Shown here in pieces: positions 35,760-48,136 of a stretch of DNA of 64,000 nt. A model generated the notes under the pieces. The model was not told the DNA's origin and did no database searches. It was given only the letters and a program-made list of their open reading frames with translations. Made by a program: the position numbers and the translations under genes. Positions within the stretch are counted from its first letter, which is position 1. Each line of letters begins with the position of its first letter. Location of the stretch: positions 44,036,663 through 44,100,662 of the forward strand of contig CM034239.1 in NCBI GenBank assembly GCA_019916065.1, given 5' to 3'. The DNA comes from Vitellaria paradoxa. Lineage: Eukaryota; Streptophyta; Magnoliopsida; Ericales; Sapotaceae.

Positions 35760-36140
35760 TGCCAAGCCCTCAAGTCAATTAGCGGCTAAATTCTTAAGTC
35801 AAAGTTTAATCAAAATTCAAGTCAACTAACTATCAAACCCAAAAATTAAAGCTCAACTCAAATAACTATCAAACCCAAGTCAAAAGCAACTAGTTGCCAA
35901 ATCTTCAAGTCAAAGTTCAGTTAAGATTCAAGTTAACTAGTTACTAAGTTTTAAAATCAAAGTTTAAGTCAACCAATTATCAGACTCTCAAATTGAAATT
36001 AAAGTCAACCAACTATTAAACTCTCAAATCAAAGTTCAAGCCGGCAAATTTTATCAAGCTTATAAGACCTTAAGCCAAAATTCAAGTCTACAATTGCCTC
36101 AAGTTAAGGTTCAAGTCCACACCTCAAAGTTAAAGTTGAA
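35760..36140 (+). repeat. Degenerate minisatellite of CAAGTCAA-type units
   Basis: About eight to nine imperfect units, 35-55 bp long, built from recurring words: AAGTCAAAGTTCAAGTC, CAACTAACTATCAAACCC, CTAGTTACTAAG, TCTCAAATCAAAG. Unit boundaries drift and copies are diverged. No coding sense is evident. Confidence 0.7.
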
Positions 36141-36300
36141 CACTGCAAATTTAGTGCAATGTATCTAATTGTTTGGGTCAATTTGAAACGCATCTGAAAC
36201 TTAAAGGTCCGTGCAATGGCTCTAGTCTATGATCAAGTCCAAAAATCATGTAATGGACTTTAAAAGTTTAATGGGCCTAGGAGTCCTTCAAATACATTTC

Positions 36301-36302
<2 letters not shown>

Positions 36303-36335
<33 letters not shown>
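36303..36335. repeat. (TA)n microsatellite
   Basis: About sixteen TA units between the minisatellite and the tandem array at 37 kb. Confidence 0.9.
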
Positions 36336-36342
<7 letters not shown>

Positions 36343-37059
36343 CAAATCCGAATCAAGTTTTCCAAATAGGACACGCAAATCAACCCATAGATATTTTTCC
36401 AAGGGCCGAACAAAGCCCATCTAACCCTAACGCACTACCTCAATTGGTAAACGGGGTGTGAGTTTGTCTCAAATTACCCTAACCCAGTAATTTCACTATT
36501 ACCGGCTGTGCTTATATGGCACTGTTTAATTGCATAATTGGAAGATTGTAGGCAAAATAGTGAGCAATTTCCATATCTGGTCACGATTACGAATACCCAA
36601 GGAAGCAAACAATGGAGATGGCCCCCCATTTCTTGTCCATTCATGTAAAATGGAAAAGGGTTTTGTCCAGATTAGGGTAACTTGTCCCCGCCAGTAAAGC
36701 TATTCAAAAGATTTGTGGGGGGAAGCAATGCTTGATTAATCCAACCTTCCAAAAATAGAGCCAAGAGGGAAAATATTCTCCAGGACCACAACCCTTCGAT
36801 TTTTGCGAAAATGTAAAAGAAGGAAATGAACAAGTGAGATGGATCATGGGGACAACATGTGCTAGCTAGCTTGTCCCTTTATGAGTCGGTAGAGAGAATG
36901 TCATGAAAGCAAACTCTAAAAATTAACCATTGATGATTTGAGGATGTTCCTGCATATGAGCTACAATATTGCTTTGGAACATCATTCACCTTACACACCT
37001 AAATTATTACTTCATAGTAGCATAATTGTTTGAGTACTTCTTCATAATCATCACACCTA

Positions 37060-38025
37060 AACATTTTTTTTATTTGTTGGTGTAATTGAGATTTTACCTT
37101 ACTACTATTAAGAATATTGACGCTTAGTACGTTAACTGTTTATTATAAAAGATTCTTAAAATATCTTATGTTATATGTTATCAGATTGTCATATTGTACA
37201 TATATAGCCATTGTAGAAAATGACAAATTAATAACAATACATTTAATTCTTTTTTTTATTATTTTGTCGATGGATACAACTGCGATTTTATATTACTATT
37301 AATTAAACTTTAGTCTAATCTAGTATAAAAAAGATAGAAATCTCACTTTTCAAGAGTTAATTATTACAGTCAAGTGTCATTTCTAAGTTATTAGATTGTC
37401 ATCTGTACATATGAGGTCATTGTAATAAACGATAAATTAATGACAGCGCATTTATCAATTTTTTATTTTTTCGTCAATGGATGCAATTGAGAGTTTTCTT
37501 TACTACTAAACTTTAATCTAGCACAATACAAAAGAAATGCAAAATCGTTGTGATTGCATTTCTCAAGTGTTAATTATTGCAATCAAGTGACATGTCTACA
37601 TTATTAAATTGTTATACTGTACCTATGAGGCCATTGTGAAAAATGACAAATTAATAGCGACATATTAACAATTTTTTTATTTGTTCCTAGTGGATATAAT
37701 TGAGATTTTACCTTACTACTATCTTAGTTTAACACTGTGCAAAAAAGATATAAATCAGTGAAATTTACATCTCAAGAATTAATTATTATAGTCAAGTGTC
37801 ATATCTACATTGTTAGATTGTCATACTGTATATATAAGATCGTTGTAAAAAAGGACAAATTAATAGCAACACATTAACAATTTTTTTATTTTTATTTTTT
37901 TTATCAAGGGATGTAGTTGAGATTTTACATACCTTACTGCTAAACCTAAGTCTAACACAGTACAAAAGAGATATAAAACCGATGAGATTGCATTTCTCAA
38001 GAGTTAATTATTGCAGTCAAGTAGG
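37060..38025 (+). repeat. Tandem array of ~210-bp units, about four copies
   Basis: The junction word TCTCAAGAG-TTAATTATT, followed by CAGTCAAGTGTCAT in most copies, recurs at 37357, 37570, 37779 and 38004, so units are 213, 209 and 225 bp. Within each unit the order is constant: TTAGATTGTCAT, TGTACATAT..., GACAAATTAATAGC, AACAATTTTTTTATT, GTTGAGATTTTAC, CTTACTACT and a purine-rich AAAAGATATAAA. An older partial unit lies at about 37060-37356. The final repeat is cut off after the shared word. Confidence 0.85.
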
Positions 38026-38099
38026 GTTTAAAAATATACTTTGTATAATTTATGAAAAAAAAAAAACTCTCTCCAAAAATAATAGGTAAATAGGTTCTT

Positions 38100-38440
38100 A
38101 ATTAATTCATTAATGATTTATTATAAAAATTTCTTCAAATGCTTTATGTCATATACAGGTTATTGGATTGTTATATCAAGTTTTTATTATAAACAAGACA
38201 ACTTAAGAAAATATCAAATACATTACATTTTTTATTTTCTACACTCCGTACTCTCTCAAAATAAAAATTACTCTTTAGAGTGTGAAAAATTAAAAGTGAA
38301 TGTCTTCTGTCATATTTATGCTATTGAATTATCATATTAAGTTTTTACCGTAAACAAGACTATTATAGAAAGAAACAAGCTAAATACATTACTATACTCT
38401 TAATTTTTGATATTCTGTATTCTCTCGTAATCGATCAATA
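38100..38440 (+). repeat. Second tandem pair, about 165-170-bp unit
   Basis: Two units share CTTTATGTCATAT...TTATTGGATTGTTATATCAAG / CTTCTGTCATAT...CTATTGAATTATCATATTAAG, then AGTTTTTA, AAACAAGAC and AAATACATTAC, spaced about 166 bp. They resemble parts of the preceding ~210-bp units (TTATTAGATTGTCAT), so they may be older relatives. Confidence 0.65.
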
Positions 38441-38822
38441 GTATTTTTGGATGAGAGATACTAAAAACAAACTACATTTAATATTTTTTCTTATAAAAAA
38501 TAAAAAATTAATAGTAGTACTTTTTGCGAATCTTAAAGCTAGTACCATAAACCTTGTTTAATGGCGTTTGATCCAAAATTTTCTTGTATTTTTGTATAAT
38601 AAAATCATTTTATATGCATTATTGGATTTAATGATAAAAAGCACCTGATTCCACTCGGTTTTACCCGCCCCTGATTTATTATCCATATAATATTAGTTCG
38701 ACTCGATTCGAACGCTTCGGGTCATCACTTGAGTCATCCTACCCAGGCTCAAGATTCTACTCATTGCCTTATCTTACCTTGACTCGTCCAAACCACCCTC
38801 CCTTCTCCAGGCTATCCCCCCT

Positions 38823-38837
38823 CCCCCCCCCCCCCCC
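38823..38837. repeat. C15 homopolymer
   Basis: Fifteen C residues preceded by CCCCCCTC. Long poly-C or poly-G runs recur in this window. Confidence 0.9.
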
Positions 38838-38981
38838 TCTATGTTTTTGTTTCCTTGGTCAGGAACGGATTTTCTTAATGCTGACTTGACTTAAAAGAAA
38901 AGTAAACTGACTAAGGCTAGAGATGGATCAAGCCAAATTCAACTTAACCCAACCCAACCCCAACCCATTTTCTATCAATAA

Positions 38982-39347
38982 GGCTCCGTTTGACATCAAG
39001 AAAAAATTTCAAAAATTACTATAAATATCTAACAATTCATTTATTTTTAATTTTCCTGCCATCACTAATTTCAAAAATTTTTAATATTTCGCTAAAAAAA
39101 TAAAATTAAAATCTGGAAGTAGGTTAACCGAATGAGTAAATTTTTTACACAATCATATTCTTTGTGTCGAAAGCTTTCAAATAAGTACCATTATCGCTAT
39201 TTTTTGTGATTTTTTTTGAATCCGTGAGAATAGATTTGAAAAATCGTTCCCACAGTTTACTACTTTTCAGAAGAAAATGCGCTAAAATTAACTCAAAATC
39301 ATATTTTATCTCGGTTTATCTTATTTTTTCTTACTCAAAACACGACC
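38982..39347 (+). mobile_element. Tourist-like MITE, 366 bp
   Basis: TAA flanks both ends (38979-38981 and 39348-39350). Left end GGCTCCGTTTGACATC, right end read inward GGTCGTGTTTTGAGTAAG. The interior is the reverse complement of the copy at 40511, sharing ATCATATTCTTTGTGTCGAA / TTCGACTCAAAGAATATGAT and GTACCATTATCGCTATTTT / AAAATAACGACAATGGTAC. Confidence 0.85.
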
Positions 39348-40060
39348 TAATTAGATTATCAGTAAGTTATCGTGATAAATGAGACCAACTTAACGGAATA
39401 GCATCCCTTTTGTGAATCTTAAACTTAGTATCATGCTGAAGTTGTTCAATATTGGGAAATTTGTTCCAAATTTTTCAATATTTAAGTACAATTTATCCAT
39501 TCTATTCTGTTTCTCATTAAATTCATTTATTGTCAAAGTGGCACACTAAGATAAAGAGAAGAAAACTTACCAGGAAAAAAAAAAAAAAAAAAAAGATAAA
39601 GAGAAGGAAGAAACATCTTGTCAAAATTTTTTAACTCATTATAGATTGATTTTGAATTATATATATGCTTTCATATGATTTCAGAATCAGGTTTAAGAAG
39701 TCTCCTTTTTTAATTTAACATTTTATGAGTGGATCTGAGATTAAATAGACCGTCTTAACAAATTAAGTGGAGGAATAAATCACCAAACACATCAAATCAT
39801 TAAAAAGGGAAAATCTAACAGAAATGATCAACGCAGTATACATGTGCGGGGCTTTAAATTTACCGGCCACACAATAATAATCACTATAATTAATTAATTA
39901 TGGACCCTTTAACTTGAGCAGCATTAATTGAAGGGCATGCCCATGTGGATGGAAAATGATAGGTAGGCAAAATTGGAAAGAAGAGAACAATGATCTTGAA
40001 ATGGAAAGGATTATTCTATTCTTTTTAAGATCTAAAATGTTATTCTACCTTCAAATTATA

Positions 40061-40205
40061 CTTCCGTTTAGAGGTTAGAAAAATTCTCAAAATTATTGAA
40101 AAATATTAAAAATTTTTAAAAGTTATTTATTTTTTATTTCACTACATGAATTATAAATTTACAACTTTTATTAAATTTTATCACTTTTGTCACTCTAAAC
40201 GTTCC
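40061..40205 (+). mobile_element. Diverged copy of the 140-bp Tourist-like MITE family
   Basis: Left end CTTCCGTTTAGAG, right end read inward GGAACGTTTAGAG. The body TTTTTTATTTCACTACATGAATTATAAATTTAC matches the family core. Target duplication not clear. Confidence 0.5.
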
Positions 40206-40510
40206 TGTATATTTATCTCTGCCGCCAAGTATGCATACCTAAAAATCTCAACAATCTTTTTTTTCCCCTCTATCTCAATACCCCTCATCTCTCTCTCTAC
40301 AGTGGTTTGCATAACTGCAGTGTACATACAAATTAAGTAAATTATTTTTTAGCAATCAAATATTTATTTTCAGTATATTTTAATTATATTTAGACAAACT
40401 TTGAATCAACAAATTATATTGATATATGAATTGAAGTTTTGTATGATAATATAATAAATAATTATATTTCTTAAAAACTAAGAAAATTAGTATTGAGCAA
40501 ACAATTTTTA

Positions 40511-41083
40511 GTGTGCGTTTGGAGTAGTAAAAAAAGATAAATTGAGAGAAAACGTGATTTTGGGTTAATTTTGACATTTGGTGTTTTCTTTCCAAACTGC
40601 GTTGTTTGGAAATAAATAGTAGTAAACCGTGTGAACGGATGCCCCAAAACTGTTCCTACGGATTCAAAAAATTAATACTCAATATTCTGCTTTGGAGATG
40701 CATAGCGTCAAAACTGTTCTCAAAACTGTGAGAACAGTTTTTTGAATCCGTTCCCACAGATTTAAAAAAATTCGTATAAAATAACGACAATGGTACTCGT
40801 TTAAAAACTTTCGACTCAAAGAATATGATTGTCAAAAAAAAAAAAATTTACGCATTCAGTTAATCTCCTTTCGGATTTTTTGTTTTTTTAATGAAATATT
40901 GAAATTTTTTGAAATTAGTAAGAGTAGGAATGTGTAAATGTGTAATAGAATGAAATATTGAAATTTTTTGAAATTAGCAAGGGTAAGAATGTGTAAATGT
41001 GTAATAGAGAATTTGAGTGATTTATAGAGATTATTGGAGATTTATTTTGTTTTATTTAGTTTGTTAGAATACCAAATGAACCC
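40511..41083 (-). mobile_element. Expanded Tourist-like MITE, 573 bp, reverse orientation
   Basis: Left end GTGTGCGTTTGGAGTAG after TTA, right end ...ATACCAAATGAACCC before TGA (expected TTA, one change). The body is the inverted relative of the element at 38982. It has gained an internal inverted repeat (CTGTTCCTACGGATTCAAAA near 40650 against the mirrored copy near 40740) and a 59-bp tandem duplication (starts 40891 and 40950). Confidence 0.75.
40891..41008 (+). repeat. 59-bp tandem duplication inside a MITE
   Basis: ATGAAATATTGAAATTTTTT begins at 40891 and again at 40950. The two copies differ at only about three bases (AGTAAGAGTAGG versus AGCAAGGGTAAG), so this is a recent duplication. 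Confidence 0.9.
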
Positions 41084-42482
41084 TGAACCATATTGTTTTT
41101 ATTAACGTAATATATGTCTTTTTTTTCTTATTATAAAATTTTACATAAAAAAACCTCTACTAATATTTCATCTTAGACCTCAAAATTCTTAAGGGCCGAG
41201 CTTGCCAGTGTGGGTCATATTACTTTATATGTTTAATTTTTTATTCATTAGATCTAGATTGATCAGGTTTATAGAAAATTTTGTCATTTTTCATGCATCA
41301 CCCTTACCATAAGGTGTCTCTAATTTATTGATCTACAAGTAATTATTTTATAGATAGAGTCTATAAATGTTCAACTAATAATTTTAAATATGCATATAAT
41401 ATAGAATAATTACACATGATTTACAATTTTTTCACACAAAAAATCTCTAATCTTTTCAATTTTCTTTAAATTGTATCAAATTTTCAAACGTTTCGAGAAA
41501 CACATTATACATACAATAATCCAAAATTTACCTACTTTTTTTTTTGGCAAAATTTGATATATATATATATATATATACACACACTCCAAACAGGCACTAA
41601 ATCTTTACAAAACTGAGTATCCCACTTGCATTTTACTGAGGATCAAATTAAGGTTACGAGGAAATACTATAATTATGTTTAATCAATGTTTCACAAGTAT
41701 TACGTATGATGCCAGGAATTTCTAAGGGCATCTTGCAAGTGGGATTTGTGGCGCCAAATGGTCAAATGTCTTGTCGATTTGCTCAACACACCCACTTCGA
41801 GTTTTCTATGCTCAAATCATCCCAGTAGGAATTGTGATAAAAGTACTCCAGTATATATCATCCTGATCTGACTCATTCCCTTAACGAATTACTTTGCTCG
41901 AAGCCCTCACTTTGCTGGATGGCCGCAGCAAGAGTGAGCTGTGATTTTGGATCTGAAAGCTGTTCAGTTGCATTCAACTCCTATTTAGCTTGGACCTTCA
42001 ATTTTAGGTTTTACATAGAATAAAACACTAAAGAATATATGATATAGACCTTTAAGATTTTCAAGATGTCTTCACATCTTAGCCAAAGAATTGATTTAAA
42101 GTTTCGTGCTTGTTTGTGATCCAAAGTGAGTTTGGACTGTGCTGGAGGATTTTGGTGTTTTATTGATCATCAAGGATTTGGTTATTATGCTTCTGCTTAA
42201 ATTGATGCATCGTGAATTTGAATAAGGGTTTGACATATAAGTACTTAATTTGTGGATTTAAAATCTATTGTGGCTGAATTTTTATGATCAAATTTTCTAT
42301 CATAATGAAAAATTATTTGGCTAGATACCTTATCGTACTTGAGGCTTTACTAGTTGGAGTTCTTTTTTTTTTTTTAATTAAAATCCTTGCGTCAATCTGT
42401 TTATGTTCTATAATATTTAAATTTGCTTGTGGTTGATTACATAGTCATGTAAACTGAGACAAGATTTTAAAATTGAATTTAA

Positions 42483-42617
42483 CCCATTTAGTTTATCAAA
42501 ACTTATTAACTTTTATCAAATTTTTTTTTAATTTCTTCCGATCAAATTTTACTATATATTATTTTTACATTAATTTTTTGTATCTTTCATGCACTCTTTT
42601 ACCATCCAAACACCACC
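42483..42617. mobile_element. Tourist-like MITE, 135 bp
   Basis: TAA at 42480-42482 and 42618-42620. Right end read inward GGTGGTGTTTGGATGG; left end CCCATTTAGTTTATC is decayed. The interior TTAACTTTTATCAAATTTTT resembles the copy at 22246 in reverse. Confidence 0.6.
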
Positions 42618-44091
42618 TAAATATGAAACGACGAATTAGATACAGAATAAGATAATTTCAAACGTGAATAATCGCTCAACCACCGTCCATGATTATTCTT
42701 CGTTATAATAATTGTGAGGAATCTTTTTTATTGTACTATGCTATTAAAGGTTGATCTAGGATTTATAATGGGGGGTAAAAGAATGATTTTAAGGCAAACA
42801 TATAGAACAAAGGTTAAAAAATAGTAAAAGTGTAAGTAAGTGTAAAAATAATAGGATAAAAATGAAAATTTTAAATAAGAGAAGATAGAAATAATGAAAT
42901 TTTAGTTTTAAGTTTTTAGAATTAAATTTGTAGGCTTAGATCATCAGTACTTGCTAGGAATTTGATTTGGCTATCCAATTGAGAAAAACCAAATTAGGTT
43001 TAGAGTCAAATATTGTCCAACTGTATATGGTTGATTAGCATATCCTTTATAATTTGCCTGTACTCTCTTGGCTGATATCTAGCTTTATTCTTCCAATATT
43101 GGCATACTCACCTCAAGTATTGTGTTTTCAAGGGGACATCTTCGAACATATGCCAATATTGGAAGAAGATTGAAATAAATACTCAAATATATTAGTTTAG
43201 AGCTCACTTTTCAGCCAATGATTGGTTAGCATAGGCTAGGTGTACACTAAATTTTGTTTGCGAATATTTTTATATAATATTTACTTTTGATGATGTATTA
43301 TATATTGATTGGATTTTATATATTAATTTTTTTTTATTTACTTATAATAATAGTGGTAATTTTTGAGCTTAAATTTTATCTCAGAAATATCTTAAATTTA
43401 AGTAATAATTAAATTTTTTAATTTTTTATTAATCCGACGTATTTAACCTTTATAATTTGCAAGAAATTTAAAATATAAAATAATAATTTTGATCCTTGTA
43501 TAAAAAACTAATAGATTCTCAATTTTTACCTACTCATACGAAAGGATATCAAATTGTGTCAGAATAAATTCAAACTTGTCCCATTTGATTAAAAAAGAAG
43601 AGTAATAAAACAAAGTAAAAATAAAAGTTACCATCGCAAACCAACTAAACTAACCCAACTGGATCAAGATACACAGAATGAGCAATCGTAAACACGAACG
43701 ATCAAACTACATTGTTCATCTTAGCCCCCACGTGGATGGAACGTAAGGAATTGTTCAACCGTTGGATCCGCCCACCCCATTCGGAAATAATACAACGACC
43801 CGTGTGTGTTTGTGCGCCGTTTAGTATTCTACTCACTCTATAAACTATTTTGGTCAACCTGAGTCTTGACTCGAAAAGTTATAGTAAGCAAGCTGTCTCG
43901 TACCAAGATAATTAAAATACATGTGTTATTATATATTCTTCACTTGACTTTTTAATTTTTGAGTGAGGAAATTAAGTTTGTAGTTTTCCTTCGTTAAAAA
44001 ACAACGGCAACGTGCCTTTGCAGAACTCCATATACATAGAAGGTTGGCCAATACGTGCCGGGTCGTGACTGGCGATCGATATCGCTCCGCG

Positions 44092-44113
44092 CTCTCTCTC
44101 TCTCTCTCTCTCG
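44092..44113. repeat. (CT)n microsatellite
   Basis: About eleven CT units following a GC-richer patch with CGATCGATATCG. No gene recognised around it. Confidence 0.85.
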
Positions 44114-44356
44114 GGACGCACAGTTCTTCAATTTTCATCAAAAGAAGCAAATATTTTATACTTTCGTCGTACAACCAGTCCGACAAGCTAAGCATTCACG
44201 TCAACTTTAGGCTAGACATTAACAGCTGAAACAGCAATGGAGTGACAAAGGAGGAAAGGAATGATTAGCAAGGACAGCGAAAAAAATATTACAAAAAGGA
44301 AAAGAAAATTAAACCATTTCCTCTTCAGGCAAGTTGTGGACATTCGGGTTCGTTTA

Positions 44357-45359
44357 GGGCCCAATTTGACAACGTTATAATTTTTTTATTATTATTATTT
44401 ATTTTTTATTTTCTGTTATCGTTTATTTTTTTTGAAATGAAAATTGAAACTACGTTTGAAAAATATAAATTTATTTATAATTATTAATTTTTTATTTTAG
44501 AAAATATTTAATTTTATTAGTTTTAAAAATTAATAGAACTTAATAAAATATATTTTACATTAATTTAATTAATATAATTAATTAAATTAATATAATAAAT
44601 TATTTATTAAATCATTTAATTCAAAAAATATAAAATATATTATTTATTAAAAATAATTTAATAAAATATATTTCATATTAAATAAATAAATAAAATTAGA
44701 TTAATTATTAAATTAAATTAGATTAATTATTAAACTAAATTATTTATTTATAAATTAATTAAATTCATTTAATTATTTATTGAAATAATTTAATAAAATA
44801 TATTTTATATAAATTAAATTAATTAAATCATAAATAATTTAATTTAATTATGATATTTATTTAAAATAATGTAATAATAATTATTAAATTAAATTAATTT
44901 TAGATAAATTAATTTAATTATTAAATTAAATAAATTAATTATGATATTTATTTCAGATAATTTAGCAATAATTAGTTATTAAATTAAATTAATTAATTTA
45001 GTTTTATTATTTATTAAAAATAATTTATATTAATTTATATAATTAATTTAATTTATTGAATTTAATTATATTATTTATTAAAATAAATTATTTTAATAAA
45101 ATATTTGAATAAAATAATTTATTTTTACGTAATATAAAAAAATAGATAAAGTTTTAAAATTGACAAAATATTGACAACAGAAAAAAAAACCAGAGTGAAA
45201 ACACCTTTTTTCTGTTTACGTTTTTCTATTTATGTTTTCATTTTTTTTTGAAACAAAAAAACGTAAACAGGTTTATCAAACATGTTTTTGTTGCGAGTTT
45301 ACAAAATTTTGAAAATTTAAACAAAAAAATAGAAAACGGACACGTTACCAAACGGGGCC
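44357..45359. mobile_element. Large AT-rich MITE-like element, 1003 bp, with TTA target duplication
   Basis: Left end GGGCCCAATTTGACAACGTTA; right end read inward GGCCCCGTTTGGTAACGTG. TTA flanks both sides (44354-44356 and 45360-45362). Subterminal words TTTCTGTTATCGTTT / AAACGTAAACAG also mirror each other. The middle (about 44470-45150) is almost pure A/T with AATTAATTAAATTAA words. No coding frame. Confidence 0.75.
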
Positions 45360-47404
45360 TTAGTAAACTTTTTTTCGACTTTCGATTTTTCACAGTAGTT
45401 AATTTTGGAGTGAAATTTTTAAATTTTTTTCATAATTTTTTAATAAAATTTGTTAGGTATAACTGTTAGGTATAACAATACTTTTAATAAAAAATTAGAG
45501 AAAATTTTAAAAATTTTTGGTTGTTTAATGAAAAGTTTAAAGAAAATTTTATAAATTTTTAGTAATTTTTGAAGTATTGTCAAACGTTAAAAAAATTAAA
45601 AATTACTAAAATTCCTTTTTCTTTTTTGAGTTTCAAACGGGTCAAATATATAAAAAGTTAATTTTTACCGAATTATATTTTTTTATTGGAAAAAGAAAAT
45701 TAATTTTTTTTAATTATCAAACACACTTTACACTAAAAAATACTAAGATTTAGTTTGTTTCAACTTGAAATATTCTATAAAAAACACGTTTATTGATGCT
45801 TTAAAATTTTTTTTTCATAAATATGAGTAAAAGTATTTTTTGACAAATATTTTATATCAAAACAAACATAATCCATGAAACATGATTTTTGTACCAAAAA
45901 TTACTAATTCTAGTAAAAAGTTAACTTTTTATCAATTAGTAACATTTTGTAAAAAAGAAAAAAAAATTTACCAAAAGTTGACTTTACTGGCGGAGCCTCG
46001 AGGATGACAGACAGTCAAAATTACTATAAATATTTTATATTTGTAGTTTAAAATTTTAAAATATAAAAAATTATCTTCTTTTATAAAAGTTATTTTTTTT
46101 AAAGTAGTTAGAAACTTACACCGATTTATTATAATTTTTAACAAACTACGTAACTAATGAGTAAATCGGGGTGTTTGAACCCCCACAAGACTCAAACACT
46201 AGATAAAATAGGGTAATAGTCAGTAGAATTCGAAGTTAAAATTTTTAAATTTACGATTCGTCCCAAAAATCGTTAGGTTACCCTAAAGGGTTAAATTCGA
46301 CTTATTGGAGGTGCATGGAATCGAACTCAAGCCTCTCGTTGCAGGTTTTGATCCCTTTTCTTCCGTCTGCTGCTTCCAAATTAATAACTGTGGTGCCAAT
46401 GACGAGTAGTCCTGACTTTGATTAGTACTTGGCTTCTACTTCCTTGCTTCTTTTCTTCGCTACGGTATTTTTTATCTTATTTTATTTTAATTTTTTTTTT
46501 CAAAGCACAATCTTGATTGCTTACCTAAAGTTCTATTGAAGGACTTTTGCTTGGTCTTCCATTGCCGGTTTTATCTTACATACTTTGAGTGCTCTCTTTT
46601 CCTTTTTTTTTTAATTTTATTTCATTTATTTTTTTCTAATTATATTCACATCTTCTCAATATTTAACTAATTACAATTAATTACTTTTAACATTTAAAAT
46701 TTACACCCATATATTTCTTAATTTAAAATATTTATGACAACTAAATTGTTTTGCCGATCAATTTGTTAATATTAAATGAAAAGTTTGTAACTACATGGAA
46801 TAATCAAATAAGATTGCTTTTGCATCTTTTAAATCAAATAAATTACCTAAAATACTATTAAAATTTTTGAAAGATAAAAATTGAATATGTGCGAAGACAA
46901 TAATTCCCAATTTTTTTTTTAACTTTATTTCATCTAGTGAGAAATCAATTGAGATATGGTCATATTAAATAATTTAAAAAATTTAAATGTGACCGTTTTA
47001 AAATTAATAAATACTTGTTGATTGGTATTTATTTAAATATATCTTATTATTTTTATTTTTAAAATAGATACTTGCACGCATTTTGATCATTGTCATTTTT
47101 CTCGTTTTTATTAAATGTTATTGATAAATATCAGACATTTATTAAAATATTTTTTTATTATTTTTACTTTTCTTAAATAAGCGCATAGAGACATGCTAAT
47201 CATAATTTCATACTTAAAGAGACCACCCACGTCCATTACGTATATATATCCTCTATAATAAATGAGAATGCGGCTTTGGGCTTCAACGTCACTTTTTGGA
47301 GCCCTATTTTTTTTTCCCAGTTGTACCCCTTTTATATTTTTCTTATTCTAATTTTACCCTTCGAATTTTTTTAATTTTTGTTTTGATTTTTTTTATTTAA
47401 TACT

Positions 47405-47680
47405 AGAGTCCACAAACTAACTCAAAAAATTAGTCTACAGAGTAAAGCTTATATTCAACACATACACACCCAACTCTCGATGAGAGAGCAAGCCCCCAAA
47501 GAGCCCACCGGACACCTCTTGGGCCAAGGGCCGGACTAAAGAGTAGCCAACGGGAGGTAGTGAGGCCCAACACCGGAAAGTACCTTTTTTTTTTTTTATT
47601 TAACACCAAAGTCCACAAATCAACTCAAAAAGTTGGTCTGCAGATTAAGGCTTATATTCAACACACACACACGATGTGGG
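47405..47680 (+). repeat. Pair of ~68-bp direct repeats around a GC-rich segment, inside the Helitron
   Basis: GTCCACAAACTAACTCAAAA (47409) and GTCCACAAATCAACTCAAAA (47612) open two copies that continue GTCTAC/CTGCAGA...GCTTATATTCAACACA. Between them lies about 120 bp of GC-rich sequence (GGGCCAAGGGCCGG), different in base use from the rest of the element. Possibly an LTR-like or captured fragment. Confidence 0.75.
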
Positions 47681-47910
47681 AGCATTTTGATTTTTCTTTT
47701 TATATATAAGAGAAGTAATAAAACCGTTTTAATTTGGAATTTTTTTTCTTATTTTGACTAAAGTTTGTTACTATTTTGCCCTTAAGAGTTTTTTTTTTTT
47801 TTTTCTTTTTGGTCTTTCTTAGAGTTACTTTTTTTTTTTTTTAATTTTTGGTTCGATTCCTTTTTTGAAGTTACGCATTTTTTTCATTATACATTCTATA
47901 TATTTACTTT

Positions 47911-48125
47911 ATTTAATAAGTCATAATACACTTTTAACGTATATATTTTTATTAAATTTTTTATTTTTACTCTTATTTTATATTTTTTTTATCATTCAAG
48001 TGTTGTTGTGTTATTTTTTGTTTTTATAATAAGCTGTAATATACTTGTAACATATATATTTTTACCAATATTTTTTTATTTTCCTCTTGTTTGATACTTT
48101 TTTTGTCCTTCAAAGTGTTGTAGCT
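47911..48125 (+). repeat. ~113-bp tandem pair inside the Helitron
   Basis: Two diverged units share AATAAG(TC/CTG)TAATA, CTTGTAAC/TTTTAACGTATATATTTTT and CAAGTGTTG, offset by 113-115 bp. Confidence 0.65.
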
Positions 48126-48136
48126 TCTTTGTTTTT

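Noticed and set aside
37060..38025. CRISPR-like regular array
   Set aside because: Whole units repeat without unique spacers, and the host is a plant; it is a tandem satellite.
43929..44195. 88-codon minus-strand frame across the CT repeat
   Set aside because: Arg/Glu repeat from the microsatellite; no family match.
45380..45640. Possible further MITE near TCAAACGGGTC
   Set aside because: Only one end resembles a terminal repeat; no mirrored end or target duplication found.
46290..46350. tRNA-like GAATCGAACTC word
   Set aside because: Reverse complement resembles a T-loop, but no acceptor or anticodon stem can be formed around it.
47430..47618. 62-codon minus-strand frame inside the Helitron
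   Set aside because: Lies across the GC-rich insert and a direct repeat; no domain and no transcript signals.
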